DNA of 53,550 bases from Sphaerisporangium rufum (GTDB taxonomy: Bacteria; Actinomycetota; Actinomycetes; Streptosporangiales; Streptosporangiaceae), in contig NZ_BOOU01000033.1 of assembly GCF_016863395.1 (NCBI RefSeq), positions 1 to 53,550 of the forward strand. Direction: 5' to 3'. The position numbers and the translations under genes are program-made. This document shows positions 1 to 8,093 of the stretch, piece by piece. The notes below the pieces were generated by a model that saw nothing but the letters and a program-made list of their open reading frames with translations, did no database searches and was not told the origin of the DNA. The first letter of the stretch is position 1; each line of letters opens with the position of its first letter.

Positions 1-509
1 GACGAGTTGCCACGGGTTCGGTACCGGTCCGCCCGCTCTGACAGGTAGGACGCCAGCCGCCGCAGCATGGCCGTCTCGCCGGACTCCTCACCCGGCAGCG
101 GAGGCAGATGGTAGATGAACGGCTCCATCTCCTCCGGGTAGCCGGCGTCAGACCACATCATCTCGATGACGTCCCAGAAACCGGAGATCGTGTTTCGCCG
201 CTCGTACAGCCAGGCGAGGGCCAGGTACCGCCAGACCCGTTCGGTCTCCGGCTCGGCACAGTCCAGATCGTCACGTGCCTGGACGGCCGCCCGCACCTTG
301 TCCTCGGCCTCACTCGGCAGGAGATATGACATCTCCTCCTCGGTCGGCAGACCGGGCAGCAACTCCGATGGCACGCCCCTGGCGAATTCGGCGAGATCCG
401 CTGACGAGAGCCAGCCCGCCCGATATCCGCACACCAGCTCTCCGGCGGTGAGCGCGACTCGCGACGATATGAAGTCAGCGGGGATCGGAAATCTCACGAG
501 GTCACTCAT
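1..509 (-). CDS. DUF2247-like protein (C-terminus cut by window edge)
   Basis: Reading the minus strand from ATG at 507-509 gives 169 codons without a stop down to the window edge, so the gene is open at its 3' end. The protein starts MSDLVRFPIPADF and contains LTAGELVCGYRAGWLSSADL, WRYLALAWLYERR and DAGYPEEMEPFIYHLP. That order, with a GYxxGW segment, a WLYExR helix and a YPEE-F-Y-P segment, resembles my recollection of the DUF2247 family, whose members are often about 160-170 residues and are found among toxin-immunity proteins. If so, little is missing. Base composition is less GC-extreme than the neighbours. The family call is from memory; the open frame is directly seen. Confidence 0.6.
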   Translation of the reverse strand, partial: MSDLVRFPIPADFISSRVALTAGELVCGYRAGWLSSADLAEFARGVPSELLPGLPTEEEMSYLLPSEAEDKVRAAVQARDDLDCAEPETERVWRYLALAWLYERRNTISGFWDVIEMMWSDAGYPEEMEPFIYHLPPLPGEESGETAMLRRLASYLSERADRYRTRGNS

Positions 510-554
510 GGCCGGTTTCTCTTTCCTCGATGATTCAACCACCGGTGTGCTTCC

Positions 555-1193
555 TCAGCGATGGAGAACGTCGCCGACGTGGGCGTCGATCGAGGACACC
601 ATCGCGTCGAAGGCCTGAGCGTCCAGCTCGACGGGTGATCCGCCGGTCTGCAGGCTGAAGTTCGCTTCGACGAGGTAGCGACCGTAACGGGCGCGGAACG
701 TCCAGCCGGAACATCCTCTGCGCAGTTCGAGCGGCGACCGGAGGCAGGCGAGCTTGAAGGCATCCGCCCGCAGGGGCGGCCCGGCGTACGGCTCGGGCGT
801 CAACCGGCCCATGTCCGGATCACTATAGGTCCGCCCGTATGGCGCCAGATCGTATTCGCGCGCGGCGGCCGCCACCGTGGAGTATCTCAGCGCGATCTGC
901 CCGAAGGCGGGCACTTTCGGGACGCGTCCCCAGGTGCGGAGGGCGAAGTCGTCGGCCCCGAAGAAGTCCGGTCCGGGCGGCACGGTGACGTCCTTGTTCT
1001 GCACCGCCGCGTACCCGGTGGACGTCACCGCGGCCGGCAGGTCGCTCCGCCCGGCGAGGAGCGTGGCGGCAGGCAGGTCCGGCCGGCCGGCCGGTCCCGT
1101 GCCGTCCGTCCGTGATCGTGCCACCCCGCAGGCCCCCGGCAGTCCGGCGAGCACGGCCACGACCAGTGCCGTCAGCGTGGCGTTCGGCCTCAC
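555..1193 (-). CDS. Probable secreted lipoprotein of unknown function
   Basis: The 212-residue protein starts MRPNATLTALVVAVLAG and has a hydrophobic N-terminal segment followed by LPGAC at about residues 18-22. This looks like a lipoprotein signal, although the -3 position is Pro rather than the usual Leu, so lipidation is likely but not certain. The mature part begins with a low-complexity Gly/Pro/Ala stretch and then a globular region with two further cysteines (FKLACLRSP and RRGCSGW) that could form a disulfide outside the cell. I recognise no family. It lies 45 bp upstream of the DUF2247-like gene on the same strand, and the two may be co-transcribed. Its own upstream gap to the ROK regulator is only 12 bp. 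Confidence 0.6.
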   Translation of the reverse strand: MRPNATLTALVVAVLAGLPGACGVARSRTDGTGPAGRPDLPAATLLAGRSDLPAAVTSTGYAAVQNKDVTVPPGPDFFGADDFALRTWGRVPKVPAFGQIALRYSTVAAAAREYDLAPYGRTYSDPDMGRLTPEPYAGPPLRADAFKLACLRSPLELRRGCSGWTFRARYGRYLVEANFSLQTGGSPVELDAQAFDAMVSSIDAHVGDVLHR

Positions 1194-1205
1194 CTTGGTT
1201 CCTGA

Positions 1206-2396
1206 TCAGTGGTGGGCGGGTTCGCGGGCGGGGGTGGCGTCGATGGTGTCGGGGGCGAGGATGTGGTCGGTGACCATCAGGGCGCAGCCGATGATGCCGG
1301 CGTCCTCGCCTAGGCGGCTGCGCTCGATGCGCAGGCTGCGGGTGGACAGCGCGGTGGAGCGCCGGTGCACGACCTCGCGCACCCCGGACACCAGCGGCTG
1401 GAAGCGTTCGGCGACGTCGCCGCCGAGCACGACCACCGCCGGGTTGAGCAGGTTGACGGCGCTGGCGACCACCTCGCCGAGCAGCCGGCCGGCCCGGCGG
1501 ACCACGGCCATCGTCTCGGCGTCGCCGGCCCGGACCAGGGTGACCACGTCGGCGAGGGTGGCGACCTGGCGGCCGGCGGCGCGCAGGTCGCGCAGGATGG
1601 CGGTGCCGCTGGCGACGGAGTCGACGCAGTCGACGTTGCCGCACCGGCACAGCACGCCGCCGCCGTCGCGGACCGGGATGTGGCCGATCTCGCCGGCCGC
1701 GCCGAGCGCGCCGCGCAGCACCTCGCCGCCGGCGACCACGCCGGCGCCGATCCGGGTGGAGACCTTGACGAAGAGCAGGTCGCGCACCTCGCGGGCGTAG
1801 GCGGCGCGATGCTCGCCCATGGCGATGACGTTGACGTCGTTGTCCACGAAGACCGGCACCGGGTAGCGGGCGGCGACCAGCGGCGGGATCGCCACGCCGG
1901 TCCAGCTGGCCATGACCCGGGCGCTCTCGGTGCGGCCGGCGGCGAACTCGACGGTGGCGGGCACGCCCAGGCCGGCGCCGCGGACGCCGGCGGCGGGCCG
2001 GTCGCCGAGCAGGTCCGCCCAGACGTCCATGATCAGCGGCAGGACCACGCCGGGGCCGCGCTCGACGTCGATCTCCAGGTCGGTGCGGGCGAGCTGGGCG
2101 CCGGACAGATCGCAGACGGCGATCTGGGTGCGGCTGGCGCCGAGCGAGGCGACCAGGACGGTGCCGCCGGCGGCGTTGAAGGCGAGCCGGACGGGCGGTC
2201 GGCCGCCGGTGGACGGGCCGGCGGTGTCCTCGGCGACCAGGCCGCGGTCCATCAGGTCGGCGACCCGCAGCGCGACGGCGGGGCGGGACAGCCCGGTCAG
2301 CCGCCCGATGTCGGCCCGGGTGGCCGCCTCGCCGGTGCGGATGAGGTGCAGCACCTCGCCGGTGGTGGCCGGCGCGGAGCCTGATCGTCGGCTCAT
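1206..2396 (-). CDS. ROK-family transcriptional regulator
   Basis: This 396-residue protein has an N-terminal winged helix (about residues 10-65, with TRADIGRLTGLSRPAVALRV) followed by a ROK sugar-kinase-like domain. The ROK zinc motif is visible as GVLCRCGNVDCVDS. These are the marks of NagC/Mlc/XylR-type ROK repressors, which bind a sugar or sugar phosphate and control carbohydrate genes. It is transcribed divergently from edd-glk-eda across a 198-bp gap holding a repeated 12-bp element, so it is the likely regulator of the Entner-Doudoroff operon. The inducer cannot be read from the sequence. The gene may read on into the lipoprotein gene 12 bp downstream. Confidence 0.88.
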   Translation of the reverse strand: MSRRSGSAPATTGEVLHLIRTGEAATRADIGRLTGLSRPAVALRVADLMDRGLVAEDTAGPSTGGRPPVRLAFNAAGGTVLVASLGASRTQIAVCDLSGAQLARTDLEIDVERGPGVVLPLIMDVWADLLGDRPAAGVRGAGLGVPATVEFAAGRTESARVMASWTGVAIPPLVAARYPVPVFVDNDVNVIAMGEHRAAYAREVRDLLFVKVSTRIGAGVVAGGEVLRGALGAAGEIGHIPVRDGGGVLCRCGNVDCVDSVASGTAILRDLRAAGRQVATLADVVTLVRAGDAETMAVVRRAGRLLGEVVASAVNLLNPAVVVLGGDVAERFQPLVSGVREVVHRRSTALSTRSLRIERSRLGEDAGIIGCALMVTDHILAPDTIDATPAREPAHH

Positions 2397-2431
2397 CCGC
2401 CAAGTGAACCACAGCTCTTTTGTAAATCCAA

Positions 2432-2487
2432 CTACCTAAGTTCCTCATCTCAAATTACAGAACTGTGCTTGTTCGCTGCCTAAGTTC
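2432..2487. promoter_or_regulatory. Direct repeats in ROK/edd divergent region, possible operator
   Basis: Two copies of CTRCCTAAGTTC lie at 2432-2443 (CTACCTAAGTTC) and 2476-2487 (CTGCCTAAGTTC), 44 bp apart start to start, which is about four helical turns. The second copy sits inside the spacer of the candidate edd promoter. This is the placement expected for binding sites of the divergent ROK regulator, but binding is inferred. Confidence 0.45.
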
Positions 2488-2497
2488 GGGCTACTGT
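2469..2497 (+). promoter_or_regulatory. Candidate sigma70-type promoter for edd-glk-eda
   Basis: TTGTTC (2469-2474), a 17-bp spacer and TACTGT (2492-2497) form a housekeeping-type promoter. Transcription would begin near 2504, leaving a leader of about 90 nt before edd. The spacer contains the second CTGCCTAAGTTC element. Confidence 0.45.
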
Positions 2498-2594
2498 CCG
2501 ATCTGTCGTTGTTCGGGAGATCTGCCGGGCCGCCCGGCCCGCGTCTCCCCCCGCCCGGCCGCCGCGCCGGGCCCTGGCACGAGGAGAACCAGCC

Positions 2595-4445
2595 GTGCAC
2601 CGCACCGTCCAGGAGGTCACCGAGCGGGTGGCCGCGCGCAGCGCGCGCAGCCGCGCCGCCTACCTCGACCGGGTGGGCGCCGCGGCCCGCGAGGCGCGCG
2701 AGCGCGGCCCGGCCCGCACCGCGCTCGGCTGCGCCAACCTCGCCCACGGCTTCGCCGCCTGCTCCCCGGCCGACAAGCTCGCGCTGCGCGGCGCCGAGCG
2801 GCCCGGGGTGGCGATCGTCTCGGCGTACAACGACATGCTGTCGGCGCACCAGCCGTACGAGACCTACCCGGCGATCCTCAAGGACGCGGTACGCGAGGCC
2901 GGCGGCGTGGCGCAGTTCGCCGGCGGGGTGCCGGCGATGTGCGACGGCGTCACCCAGGGCCGTCCCGGCATGGAGCTGTCGCTGTACAGCCGCGAGGTCA
3001 TCGCGATGGCCACCGCGATCGCGCTGTCGCACGACATGTTCGACGGCTCGCTGCTGCTCGGCGTGTGCGACAAGATCGTCCCGGGGCTGCTGATCGGCGC
3101 GCTGCACTTCGGGCACCTGCCGGCGCTGTTCGTGCCGGCCGGGCCGATGCCGTCCGGGCTGCCGAACAAGGTCAAGGCACGTACCCGGCAGCTGTTCGCC
3201 GAGGGGAAGATCGGCCGCGGCGCGATGCTGGAGGCGGAGGCGAAGTCCTACCACTCCCCCGGCACCTGCACCTTCTACGGCACCGCGAACTCCAACCAGG
3301 TGCTGATGGAGGTCATGGGCCTGCACCTGCCCGGCGCCACCTTCGTCAACCCCGGCACCGAGCTGCGCGACGGGCTGACCCGCGCGGCGGCCCGCCGGGT
3401 GGTGGAGATCACCGCGCACGGGGACGAATACACCCCGGTCGCCGAGGTGGTGGACGAGAAGGCGCTGGTCAACGCGGCCGTCGCCCTGCTGGCCACCGGC
3501 GGGTCCACCAACCACACCATGCACCTGGTCGCCATCGCGGCCGCCGCCGGGTTCGAGCTGCGCTGGGACGACCTGGCCGAGCTGTCGCGGGCGGTCCCCC
3601 TCCTCACCCGGATGTACCCCAACGGGCAGGCGGACGTGAACCACTTCCAGGCGGCCGGCGGCATGCAGGTGCTGATCGGCGACCTGCTGTCCGCCGGGCT
3701 GCTGCACGAGGACGTGCTGACGGTCGCCGGCCGCGGCCTGTCGCTGTACCGCAGCACGCCCGAGCTGAAGGAGGGCGAGGTGGTGTGGACCGAGCGCGCC
3801 GCCGGCAGCGCCGACCTGGACGTGCTGCGCCCGCCCGCCGAGCCGTTCGCGCCGGACGGCGGCATCCAGATGGTCGGCGGCAACCTCGGCCGCGCGGTCG
3901 GCAAGGTGTCGGCGATCCGGCCCGAGCACCGGGTGGTCCGGGCACCGGCCCGGGTGTTCGACGACCAGGCCGGCCTGCTGGCCGCGTTCGAGGCCGGCGA
4001 GCTGGACGGGCGGGACTTCATCGCCGTCGTCCGCTACCAGGGGCCGTCGGCCAACGGGATGCCCGAGCTGCACAAGCTGACCCCGCCGCTGGCGGTGCTG
4101 CAGGACCGCGGGCAGCGCGTCGCGCTGGTCACCGACGGCCGGATGTCGGGGGCGTCGGGCAAGGTCCCGGCGGCCATCCACCTCTCGCCCGAGGCGGCGG
4201 ACGGCGGCCCGCTGGCACTGGTCCGCGACGGGGACCCGATCCTGCTCGACCTGACCACCGGCACCCTGGAGCTGCTGGTCCCGGCGGGCGAGCTGGCCGG
4301 GCGCGAGCCGGACGGCCGGCCGGCCACCGACCAGGAGTGGGTCGGCACCGGCCGCGAGCTGTTCGCCGCCTTCCGCCGGGCCGCCGCGCCGGCCGATCGG
4401 GGGGCCGGCGTCTTCGCGATCAGCGGTGCGGAGGGCCGACCGTGA
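2595..4445 (+). CDS. edd: 6-phosphogluconate dehydratase
   Basis: The 616-residue protein belongs to the IlvD/Edd dehydratase family and has the length of Edd. It would convert 6-phosphogluconate to KDPG, the first committed step of the Entner-Doudoroff pathway, with a [4Fe-4S] cluster. Family cysteines are visible in MCDGVTQG (near residue 116), GVCDKIVPG (near 158) and [13 protein letters not shown] (near 225). The [17 protein letters not shown] and [12 protein letters not shown] segments are Edd-like. It starts with GTG, preceded by GAGGAGAA at 2580-2587. Its TGA overlaps the GTG of glk by 4 bp, and KDPG aldolase follows, which confirms Edd rather than dihydroxyacid dehydratase. Confidence 0.96.
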   Translation: MHRTVQEVTERVAARSARSRAAYLDRVGAAAREARERGPARTALGCANLAHGFAACSPADKLALRGAERPGVAIVSAYNDMLSAHQPYETYPAILKDAVREAGGVAQFAGGVPAMCDGVTQGRPGMELSLYSREVIAMATAIALSHDMFDGSLLLGVCDKIVPGLLIGALHFGHLPALFVPAGPMPSGLPNKVKARTRQLFAEGKIGRGAMLEAEAKSYHSPGTCTFYGTANSNQVLMEVMGLHLPGATFVNPGTELRDGLTRAAARRVVEITAHGDEYTPVAEVVDEKALVNAAVALLATGGSTNHTMHLVAIAAAAGFELRWDDLAELSRAVPLLTRMYPNGQADVNHFQAAGGMQVLIGDLLSAGLLHEDVLTVAGRGLSLYRSTPELKEGEVVWTERAAGSADLDVLRPPAEPFAPDGGIQMVGGNLGRAVGKVSAIRPEHRVVRAPARVFDDQAGLLAAFEAGELDGRDFIAVVRYQGPSANGMPELHKLTPPLAVLQDRGQRVALVTDGRMSGASGKVPAAIHLSPEAADGGPLALVRDGDPILLDLTTGTLELLVPAGELAGREPDGRPATDQEWVGTGRELFAAFRRAAAPADRGAGVFAISGAEGRP

Positions 4446-5494
4446 CCGCCGTCCCTGCGCCGTCGCCGGACGCGCCGTGGCTGGTGGCCGACATCGGCGG
4501 CACCAACGCCCGGTTCGGCCTGGTCACCCGGCCCGGCGGCCGGCCCGAGTCGGTCGCGGTGCTGCCCGGTGCCCGCTACCCGGGGCTGCCGGACGCGGTC
4601 GCCGCCTACCTGGACGCCCACGCCGGCGGGGCGCGCGCGTCCGCGGCCTGCCTGGCGGTCGCCGGGCCGGTGCGCGGCGATCGGTACCTGCTGACCAACA
4701 CCGGCTGGGCCGGCTCGGCCGGCGACCTCGGCATCCCGCACGTGGAGCTGCTGAACGACTTCGAGGCGCTGGCCCTGGCGCTGCCGCACCTGCCCGCCGA
4801 CGGCCTGGCCGGCCTGGGCGGCCCGGCGCCGGCGCCCGGCATGGTGAAGGCGGTGCTCGGCCCGGGCACCGGGCTGGGCGTGGCCGGGCTGGTCCCGGTC
4901 CGCGGCGGCTGGGTGCCGGTGCCCGGCGAGGGCGGCCACGTCTCGGCGCCGGTGGTCACCGACCTGGAGCTGGAGATCGTCCGGGCGCTGCGCGCCGAGG
5001 GCATGCCGTTCGTGGACGCCGAGCACCTGCTGTCCGGCCCCGGGCTGGCCCGGCTGCGGCACGGGCTGGCGCTGGTGGAGGGCATCCGGATCGCACCGCT
5101 GCCGGCGAGCGAGATCGTCGCCCGGCTGGACGACTCGCTGTGCGCGCGCACCGTGGACGTCTTCTGCGGGCTGCTCGGCGGGTTCGCGGCGAACGTCGCG
5201 CTTACACTGGGGGCGCGCGGCGGCGTCTACCTCGGCGGCGGCATCCTGCCGCGGATCGTGGAACGCGCGCGTGCGAGCGACTTCCGGCGCCGCTTCGAGG
5301 CCGACCTCGCCCTGCCGGGTTACCTGGCCGGCATCGCCACCACGGTGATCGTGGCCGCGCAGCCCGCGCTGACCGGCGCGGCGGCCTGGCTCGCCCAGCG
5401 CGTGTCGGACCTGGAGTACGACCCGCCCCCCGTCCCGGGACCGGCCGGCGCGCCCGCGCCGGCGTCCCCCGCAGCAAGGAGTACCGCACCGTGA
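4442..5494 (+). CDS. glk: Glucokinase (Glk type, not ROK)
   Basis: This 350-residue protein phosphorylates glucose with ATP. The phosphate-binding [11 protein letters not shown] motif is at about residues 16-26, the catalytic Asp motif [13 protein letters not shown] near 103-115, [11 protein letters not shown] near 139 and GEGGHVS near 162. This is the glucokinase family typical of proteobacteria and cyanobacteria (PF02685), distinct from the ROK glucokinases usual in actinomycetes. It starts with GTG overlapping the edd stop by 4 bp and ends with TGA overlapping the eda GTG by 4 bp, so the three proteins are translationally coupled. The last 25 or so residues are Pro/Ala-rich and partly double as the eda ribosome-binding region (AAGGAG at 5476-5481). 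Confidence 0.93.
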   Translation: MTAVPAPSPDAPWLVADIGGTNARFGLVTRPGGRPESVAVLPGARYPGLPDAVAAYLDAHAGGARASAACLAVAGPVRGDRYLLTNTGWAGSAGDLGIPHVELLNDFEALALALPHLPADGLAGLGGPAPAPGMVKAVLGPGTGLGVAGLVPVRGGWVPVPGEGGHVSAPVVTDLELEIVRALRAEGMPFVDAEHLLSGPGLARLRHGLALVEGIRIAPLPASEIVARLDDSLCARTVDVFCGLLGGFAANVALTLGARGGVYLGGGILPRIVERARASDFRRRFEADLALPGYLAGIATTVIVAAQPALTGAAAWLAQRVSDLEYDPPPVPGPAGAPAPASPAARSTAP

Positions 5495-6105
5495 GCATCC
5501 TGGACCTGGCCCCGGTCGTGCCGGTCGTGGTGATCGACGACGTCGAGACGGCGGTGCCGATCGCCCGCGCGCTGGTGGCGGGCGGGCTGCCCGCCATCGA
5601 GGTGACGCTGCGCACCCCGTGCGCGCTGGAGGCGATCACCCGGATCGCGGCCGAGGTCCCCGGCGCCGTGGTCGGCGCGGGCACGGTGCGCACGCCCGCC
5701 GACGTGGCCGCCGCGGTCCGGGCGGGCGCGGGCTTCCTGGTCAGCCCGGGCAGCACGCCCGCGCTGGTCGCGGCGATGCTGGAGTCCGGGGTGCCGTTCC
5801 TGCCCGGAGCGGCGACCGCCTCGGAGGTGATGGCCCTGGCCGAGCGCGGCCTGACCGAGCTGAAGTTCTTCCCGGCCGAGCCGGCCGGCGGCGTGGCCTA
5901 CCTGAAGGCGCTGGGCGGGCCGCTGCCGCAGGTGCGGTTCTGCCCGACCGGCGGCATCCGGCCGCAGACCGCGCCCGCCTACCTGGCGCTGCCCAACGTG
6001 GGCTGCGTGGGCGGCACCTGGCTGACCCCGGCGGACGCGGTGGCGGCCGGCGACCACGCCCGCATCGAGAAGCTGGCCGCCGAGGCCGCCGCGCTGCGCG
6101 GCTGA
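5491..6105 (+). CDS. eda: 2-keto-3-deoxy-6-phosphogluconate aldolase
   Basis: The 204-residue protein cleaves KDPG to pyruvate and glyceraldehyde 3-phosphate, completing the Entner-Doudoroff route begun by Edd. The general acid/base Glu is in IEVTLRT (E37) and the Schiff-base Lys in [10 protein letters not shown] (K125). The phosphate-binding CPTGGI segment follows at about 151-156. Its length matches the family trimer subunit. The GTG start at 5491 overlaps the end of glk by 4 bp and is preceded by AAGGAG with an ideal spacing. It is the last gene of the operon; a perfect hairpin lies 120 bp downstream. Confidence 0.95.
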   Translation: MSILDLAPVVPVVVIDDVETAVPIARALVAGGLPAIEVTLRTPCALEAITRIAAEVPGAVVGAGTVRTPADVAAAVRAGAGFLVSPGSTPALVAAMLESGVPFLPGAATASEVMALAERGLTELKFFPAEPAGGVAYLKALGGPLPQVRFCPTGGIRPQTAPAYLALPNVGCVGGTWLTPADAVAAGDHARIEKLAAEAAALRG

Positions 6106-6437
6106 CCGGCCACCGGCCCGGTCCGGCGGGCCACCTTGAGAGTGTCCCCCGCGTCTTCTCCTCCCTCGGCGCGGGCGACCGGCCCTGGCAACCGCCCCGA
6201 CCGGCGCGGCGGCCATGGGAGTGCAGGCCCGCGGGCGCCCTACCCGGCGCCCGCGGGCCCGCCGGTCATCCGAGGCGGGCCCGGCCCGCCCGCCGACGTG
6301 GCCGGTCGTCGTCCGAGGCACGCGATGATCCGGTGTGCTCGAACCGCCATCCGGCACATGCCCGATCCAGCCCGGCCCGCCGCCGTCCGGTCACCCCGAT
6401 GGCCGGATGTCCGGCATGCTCGTCCCGCCACCCTGGC
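6106..6437. other. Intergenic region between eda and MFS gene
   Basis: No gene is supported in this 332-bp convergent gap. Apart from the hairpin at 6226-6259 it holds a weaker, widely spaced inverted motif (CATCCGGC near 6350 and GCCGGATG near 6402). The open frames that cross it are shadows without start sites or protein-like composition. Confidence 0.6.
6226..6259. terminator. Perfect 14-bp hairpin between eda and MFS gene
   Basis: GGCCCGCGGGCGCC (6226-6239) and its exact reverse complement (6246-6259) flank a 6-nt loop. There is no T-tract, as is common in high-GC actinomycetes. Sitting between convergent genes, it can terminate transcription from both sides. Confidence 0.75.
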
Positions 6438-7910
6438 TCACCGGCCGGCGGGGCCGTCCGGGCCGGGCAGGCCGCGGGCGGACAGCGGGCGGGTGACGTG
6501 TTCGAGCGGCCGCCGCTCGGCGGGCACGGCCAGGGCCAGCGCGACCAGCCCGGCGACCACCATGACCCCGGCGGCCAGCAGGTATCCGTGGAACAGTCCG
6601 GCCGGGTCGGGGTTGGCGCGGTCGCCGATCAGCGCGCCGAACAGCGACGGGCCGAGCGCGCCGGCGGTCTGGGCCAGCGCGAAGAACAGCGCGATGGCCA
6701 GCGCCCGGATCTCCAGCGGGAACAGCTCGCTCACCGTCAGGTACCCGGCCGACGCCGCGGCGGACGCGAAGAAGAAGATCACCGACCAGAGGAGGGTCTG
6801 GGTGACCGCGGTCAGCGCCCCGCCGGCGAACAGCGCGCCGGTCACGCCGAGCAGGACGCCGGATACCAGGTAGGTGCTCGATATCATCACCCGCCGGCCG
6901 AGCACGTCGAACAGCGGCCCGAGCAGCAGCGGCCCGGCCAGGTTGCCCAGCGCGAACAGGAACAGGTATTTGGAGGCGTCGCGCGGCGCGACCCCGTAGA
7001 AGGCGTCCAGCACCAGCACGTAGGTGAAGAAGATCGCGTTGTAGAGGAAGGACTGGCTGACCAGCAGGGTGCCGCCGAGGACGGAGCGCCGCGGGTGCTC
7101 GCGCACCAGGACCCGGGCGACCTCCCGGTAGGAGGGGGTGCCGTGCGGGCGCAGCTCGATGGCCTGGCCGGCGTCCACCGGCGGCACCGGGCGGCCGCTG
7201 CGCTCCACCGCCGCCTCGATCGCGGAGACCTCGCCGTCGGCCTCGTCGGCCCGGCCGTGCATGAGCAGCCAGCGGGGGCTCTCCGGCAGGCGCCGGCGCA
7301 ACCCCCAGACGAGCGCGCCGATCAGCGGCCCGATGAGCAGCCCGAGCCGCCAGCCGAGATCCACCGGCAGCAGGCGCGGGTCGAGCAGCACGTAGGTGCT
7401 CGCGGTGCCGAGCATGGCGCCGAGCCAGTACGTGCCGCTCACCGCGAGGTCGACCCGGCCGCGGTGGGTGGCCGGCACCAGCTCGTCGACGGCCGAGTGG
7501 ATGGCGGCGTACTCGCCGCCGATGCCCGCGCCGGCCAGGAAGCGGAAGAACATCAGGAACGCCAGGTTCGGGGAGAACGCGGTGATCCCGTTGGCCACCA
7601 GGTAAAGACCGAGGGTGAGGACGAACAGCCGGCGCCGGCCGAAGCGGTCCGACAGCCGGCCGAACACCAGGGCGCCGGCCACCTCGCCGAGCAGGTAGCC
7701 GGTCGCGGTGAGCCCGACCTGGAACGAGGTCAGGCCGAGGGTGCGCTGGTCGCGCAGCACCGAGCCGACCGCGCCGGCGATGGTGATCTCCATGCCGTCC
7801 AGCACCCAGGCGACGCCGAGCGCCACCACCATGCGGGTGTGGAACCGCGACCACGGCAGCCGGTCCAGCCGCGCGGGCACCAGGCTGCGGACGACCCTCG
7901 ACACGATCAC
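6438..7910 (-). CDS. MFS transporter, sugar-porter-like (paralogue 1)
   Basis: The 490-residue membrane protein has about 12 hydrophobic segments split by a long cytoplasmic loop after helix 6. The MFS signature between helices 2 and 3 is FGRLSDRFGRRR, repeated in the second half as FDVLGRR. PESPRWLLMHGR after helix 6 is the sugar-porter hallmark, and GIGGEYAAIHSAVDEL lies in helix 4. The substrate is probably a sugar or an organic acid, by H+ symport. It is closely related to the gene directly upstream on the same strand (8094-9551), so the pair arose by tandem duplication. A PfkB kinase further upstream on the strand suggests the imported compound is a sugar or nucleoside. Confidence 0.88.
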   Translation of the reverse strand: MIVSRVVRSLVPARLDRLPWSRFHTRMVVALGVAWVLDGMEITIAGAVGSVLRDQRTLGLTSFQVGLTATGYLLGEVAGALVFGRLSDRFGRRRLFVLTLGLYLVANGITAFSPNLAFLMFFRFLAGAGIGGEYAAIHSAVDELVPATHRGRVDLAVSGTYWLGAMLGTASTYVLLDPRLLPVDLGWRLGLLIGPLIGALVWGLRRRLPESPRWLLMHGRADEADGEVSAIEAAVERSGRPVPPVDAGQAIELRPHGTPSYREVARVLVREHPRRSVLGGTLLVSQSFLYNAIFFTYVLVLDAFYGVAPRDASKYLFLFALGNLAGPLLLGPLFDVLGRRVMISSTYLVSGVLLGVTGALFAGGALTAVTQTLLWSVIFFFASAAASAGYLTVSELFPLEIRALAIALFFALAQTAGALGPSLFGALIGDRANPDPAGLFHGYLLAAGVMVVAGLVALALAVPAERRPLEHVTRPLSARGLPGPDGPAGR

Positions 7911-8093
7911 CCAGCGTAGCCATCACGACCGGCTCCGGTGGCGTTCGGTGACCAGGTGCCGGGCATGTCGTGCCGGCCGGCCCGGCCAGCACCGAGCGGC
8001 CCGGGGCCGCCGGGGCCTCGGCCGGAGTCGTCGGGCGGGCAGAAGGGAGGCCGGCGGGCAGGGCCCGCCGGCCTCGGGGTGGTGCCGGGTGGA

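Noticed and set aside
166-618. Open frame on the plus strand over the DUF2247-like gene
   Set aside because: It is antisense to a minus-strand frame with better motifs and start context, and the same stretch encodes a WLYExR/YPEE family pattern on the other strand.
823-2448. 541-residue minus-strand frame covering parts of the ROK and lipoprotein genes
   Set aside because: It is an out-of-frame shadow, made almost only of Arg, Gly, Pro and Ala, typical of antisense or shifted frames in high-GC DNA.
2465-4441. Long plus-strand extension of the glk frame back through edd
   Set aside because: Only the part from 4442 matches glucokinase; upstream it is a shifted shadow of edd with a start overlapping the promoter.
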